64,000 nucleotides of DNA from Pseudoduganella plicata (lineage in GTDB: Bacteria > Pseudomonadota > Gammaproteobacteria > Burkholderiales > Burkholderiaceae_D), in assembly GCF_004421005.1 (NCBI RefSeq), contig NZ_CP038026.1:3658001-3722000 (forward strand). Reading direction: 5' to 3'. Positions within the stretch are counted from its first letter, which is position 1. The number at the start of each line of letters is the position of its first letter. This document shows positions 61,687 through 64,000 of this stretch, piece by piece. Made by a program: the position numbers and the translations under genes. A model generated the notes under the pieces. That model did no database searches and was not told the DNA's origin. It worked only from the letters and a program-made list of their open reading frames with translations.

Positions 61687-62671
61687 ACTGCATGGCGTCC
61701 ATCCGGACGAGCTGACGCCGCGCATCCTGGCGTCGACGCAGCCGCTGATCGTGCGCGGCCTCGTGGCCCGCTGGCCGATGGTGCGGGCGGGACTGGCGTC
61801 GCAGCAGACGGCCAGCGCCTACCTGCGCCGCTTCTACCAGGGCATGAACGTCGTCGCAATGCTGGGCCGGCCCGATATCGACGGCCGCTTCTTCTATAAC
61901 GACGACCTGTCAGGCTTCAATTTCTTTCCGGCGAACGTGCGCCTGGACGGCGTGCTGGCGGAACTGGAGGACCACCGCAACGACGAGCAGCCGCCGGCGA
62001 TTTATGTCGGCTCCACCGCCATCGATACGTGCCTGCCGGGCTTTCGCACCGAGAACGACGTCAACCTGCACGGCCGCGATGCACTGGCCAGCATCTGGAT
62101 CGGCAACCGCACCCGCATCGCCGCCCATTACGATTTGCCGGACAACCTGGCCTGCGTGGCCGTCGGCCGCCGCCGTTTTACCCTGTTTCCGCCCGAGCAG
62201 CTGGAGAACCTGTATATCGGGCCGCTCGACTTCACGCCGGCGGGCCAGGCCATCAGCCTGGTGGATTTCAAGCATCCCGACTTCGACCGCTTCCCGAAAT
62301 TCGCCGAGGCGCAGCGGCACGCACAGGTGGCCGAACTGGGGGCGGGCGACGCGCTGTTCATCCCCGGCATGTGGTGGCACCACGTGGAAGCGCTGGACCG
62401 CTTCAATGTGCTGGTCAACTACTGGTGGCGCCAGTCGCCCGGCTACATGGACACGCCGACCACCGCGCTGATGCACGCCATCATGACGGTGCGCGACCTG
62501 CCGCCGGCGCAGCGCGCCGCGTGGGCGGAGCTGTTCCGTCACTACGTGTTCGAGGCCGATGACGCCACGGTGGCCCACATCCCGCCGGCCGCGCGGCGCG
62601 TGCTCGGCCCGCTGGATGCGGATGCCACGCGTGCGCTGCGCGCGCAGTTACTCAAGCGGCTGAACCGCTGA
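61670..62671 (+). CDS. cupin-like (JmjC-type) Fe(II)/2-oxoglutarate oxygenase-like protein
   Basis: This 333-residue protein belongs to the cupin_8/JmjC-like group. The metal site is 'AAHYDLPDNLACVAVGRRRFTLFPPEQLENLYIGPLDFTP' (HxD) and the distal histidine is in 'ALFIPGMWWHHVEALDRFNVLVNYWWR'. The N-terminal 'QPLIVRGLVARWPMVRAG' is typical. Such proteins hydroxylate proteins or small molecules. In TonB-receptor clusters they accompany SapC and halogenases as a conserved set of unknown purpose. The start lies inside the end of sapC. Confidence 0.87.
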   Translation: MLPVAELHGVHPDELTPRILASTQPLIVRGLVARWPMVRAGLASQQTASAYLRRFYQGMNVVAMLGRPDIDGRFFYNDDLSGFNFFPANVRLDGVLAELEDHRNDEQPPAIYVGSTAIDTCLPGFRTENDVNLHGRDALASIWIGNRTRIAAHYDLPDNLACVAVGRRRFTLFPPEQLENLYIGPLDFTPAGQAISLVDFKHPDFDRFPKFAEAQRHAQVAELGAGDALFIPGMWWHHVEALDRFNVLVNYWWRQSPGYMDTPTTALMHAIMTVRDLPPAQRAAWAELFRHYVFEADDATVAHIPPAARRVLGPLDADATRALRAQLLKRLNR

Positions 62672-62693
62672 ATAAAACAACAAGGAGACAAGC

Positions 62694-64000
62694 GTGGAAC
62701 AGACAAAACAACAGCGCCCGATCCGGCGCGTCGTCATTGCCGGCGGCGGCACGGCGGGGTGGATGGTGGCCGCCGGCCTGTCCAAATCGCTGGGCAAGCG
62801 GCTCGACATCAAACTGATCGAGTCCGATGAAATCGGCACTGTCGGCGTCGGCGAGGCAACCATTCCAACGCTGATGAATTTCCACCACCTGATGGAAATC
62901 GACGAGCGCGAGTTCATGGCCGAGACAATGGCCACGTTTAAACTGGGCATCAGCTTCGAGAACTGGCGCAACGCCAACGAGAACTATGTCCACTCGTTCG
63001 GCACCACGGGTACCGATCACTGGACAGCCGGCTTCCAGCACTTCTGGCACAAGGGCCGCGAGCGCGGGCTGGCCGGCGACTATGGCGACTACTGCCTGGA
63101 GCTGAAGGCATCGTTGCAGAACCGCTTCGCGCACCTGCCCAAGGCGGGCATGAACTACGCGTATCACATGGATGCGGGCCGCTATGCGAAGTTCCTGCGC
63201 CGCTTTTCAGAGCGGTATGGCGTGCAGCGCATCGAGGGCAAGATCGCCGAAGTGCGCAAGGACCTGATCGGCGGCGACATCCGCGCGCTGCGGCTCGATT
63301 CCGGCGCCGAGCTGGAAGGAGACTTGTTCATCGACTGCACGGGCTTTCGCGCCCTGTTGATTGGCGAGACGATGGGTGTCGGGTACGAGGACTGGTCGCA
63401 CTGGCTGTTCAACGACAGTGCCGTGGCGCTGCAGACGACGTCCGTGGGCGAGGCGGTACCGCTGACGCGCGCCATCGGTCGCGAGGCAGGCTGGCAATGG
63501 CGCATTCCGCTGCAGCACCGTACCGGCAACGGTATCGTCTATTCAACCCGCTACACGGACGACGACACGGCGCTGCGCACCTTGCAGGACAATGTCGAAG
63601 GCGAAGCGCTGACGGCACCGCGCGTGATCCGCTTCAAGCCGGGCCAGCGCCACCAGACATGGAAGGGCAACTGCATCGCCATCGGCCTGGCCAGCGGTTT
63701 CCTGGAGCCGATCGAGTCGACCAGTATCCACCTGATCCAGCGCGGCATCATCCGCCTGATGCAGATGTTCCCGACCGACGGCATCAGCCAGGCCGACGTG
63801 GACGAATACAACAAGCAGGCGGAAACGGAAATCCACCATATCCGCGACTTCATCATCCTGCACTACAACGTGACGAACCGGCGCGACACCCAATACTGGC
63901 GCGACGCGGCCAGCATGAAGGTGCCAGCCTCGCTGCAGCACCGCATCGACCTGTTCCGCGAGACGGGCCGCGTGTTCCGCATTCCCAATGAACTGTTTGC
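62694..64000 (+). CDS. second FAD-dependent halogenase, cut by the window edge
   Basis: From GTG 62694 (AAGGAGA five bases upstream) 435 residues are visible without a stop; a full protein would be about 500. 'VVIAGGGTAGWMVAAGL' is the FAD motif, 'GVGEATIPTLMNFHHLMEI' follows, Lys83 in 'ATFKLGISFENW' is at the catalytic lysine position, and 'GWQWRIPLQHRTGNGIVYS' is an intact WxWxIP motif. 'GLASGFLEPIESTSIHLIQRG' holds the conserved Glu. It is clearly diverged from the first halogenase, so the two probably act on different substrates or steps. It continues the operon after the cupin-like gene. Confidence 0.9.
   Translation, partial: MEQTKQQRPIRRVVIAGGGTAGWMVAAGLSKSLGKRLDIKLIESDEIGTVGVGEATIPTLMNFHHLMEIDEREFMAETMATFKLGISFENWRNANENYVHSFGTTGTDHWTAGFQHFWHKGRERGLAGDYGDYCLELKASLQNRFAHLPKAGMNYAYHMDAGRYAKFLRRFSERYGVQRIEGKIAEVRKDLIGGDIRALRLDSGAELEGDLFIDCTGFRALLIGETMGVGYEDWSHWLFNDSAVALQTTSVGEAVPLTRAIGREAGWQWRIPLQHRTGNGIVYSTRYTDDDTALRTLQDNVEGEALTAPRVIRFKPGQRHQTWKGNCIAIGLASGFLEPIESTSIHLIQRGIIRLMQMFPTDGISQADVDEYNKQAETEIHHIRDFIILHYNVTNRRDTQYWRDAASMKVPASLQHRIDLFRETGRVFRIPNELF

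Noticed and set aside
59347..61725. 792-residue minus-strand open frame across the halogenase and SapC genes
   Set aside because: It is antisense to two well-supported genes and shows no protein-like pattern.
1..64000. CRISPR array, tRNA, rRNA, integron or prophage structure
   Set aside because: No regularly spaced repeats, cloverleaf genes, rRNA segments, attC-like sites or phage structural genes were seen on either strand.

Overview
The window looks like chromosomal DNA from a GC-rich betaproteobacterium, most likely an Oxalobacteraceae member related to Massilia, Pseudoduganella or Duganella. This is an inference from gene content: a complete Flp/Tad pilus locus, large TonB-dependent receptors of the Xanthomonas/Caulobacter type, a receptor-linked SapC/cupin-like/FAD-halogenase cluster, many chemotaxis and c-di-GMP proteins, and dispersed short repeats. 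I see no tRNA, rRNA or CRISPR array.

Layout. (1) 0.1-9.5 kb: one tightly packed minus-strand operon. In transcription order it encodes a siderophore-interacting protein (two frameshifts), an AhpD-like carboxymuconolactone decarboxylase, a DUF2798 membrane protein, a histidine phosphatase, a DHA2-type MFS exporter and a complete RND efflux pump (adaptor, pump, outer-membrane factor). A divergent MarR regulator at 9.5 kb faces it across two adjacent palindromes. (2) 10.0-12.5 kb: an IS66-family element with a frameshifted transposase. (3) 12.7-33.6 kb: a mosaic accessory region. It holds two methyl-accepting chemotaxis proteins, a GAF protein, an XRE-cupin regulator divergent from two GNAT acetyltransferases, an alpha/beta hydrolase with Cys in the nucleophile position, two GGDEF-EAL proteins, a CHASE-PAS hybrid kinase split from its receiver at a poly-C tract, a streptomycin-kinase-like APH(6), several gene remnants (LysE-type exporter, receiver domain, NmrA-type oxidoreductase) and a small family of dispersed repeats.

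(4) 33.6-37.5 kb: an unknown secreted protein and an intact TonB-dependent receptor. (5) 37.8-52.3 kb: a full Tad pilus system. Three pseudopilin/TadG-like genes run leftward. A two-component system lies in the middle. A rightward operon follows: a 45-residue membrane peptide, Flp pilin, prepilin peptidase, a winged-helix AAA+ ATPase, CpaB, secretin, a small lipoprotein, CpaE/TadZ, CpaF/TadA, TadB and TadC. Copies of a dispersed repeat flank this operon. (6) 52.6-54.8 kb: a frameshifted siderophore receptor behind a Fur-box-like site. (7) 55.3-64 kb: a putative beta-glucan utilisation cluster with a GH16 glucanase, a 998-residue TonB receptor, an FAD halogenase, SapC, a cupin-like protein and a second halogenase that runs off the window. 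The first two genes carry matching LacI-type palindromic operators.

How the genes fit together. Region 1 looks like a MarR-controlled export and stress operon with an iron-release enzyme at its head. Both iron-siderophore genes in the window (that enzyme and the receptor at 52.6 kb) are frameshifted. Region 7 looks like a receptor-centred carbohydrate scavenging locus in which GH16 would cut polymer outside the cell and the receptor would import oligomers. The role of its halogenases, SapC and cupin-like protein is not settled.
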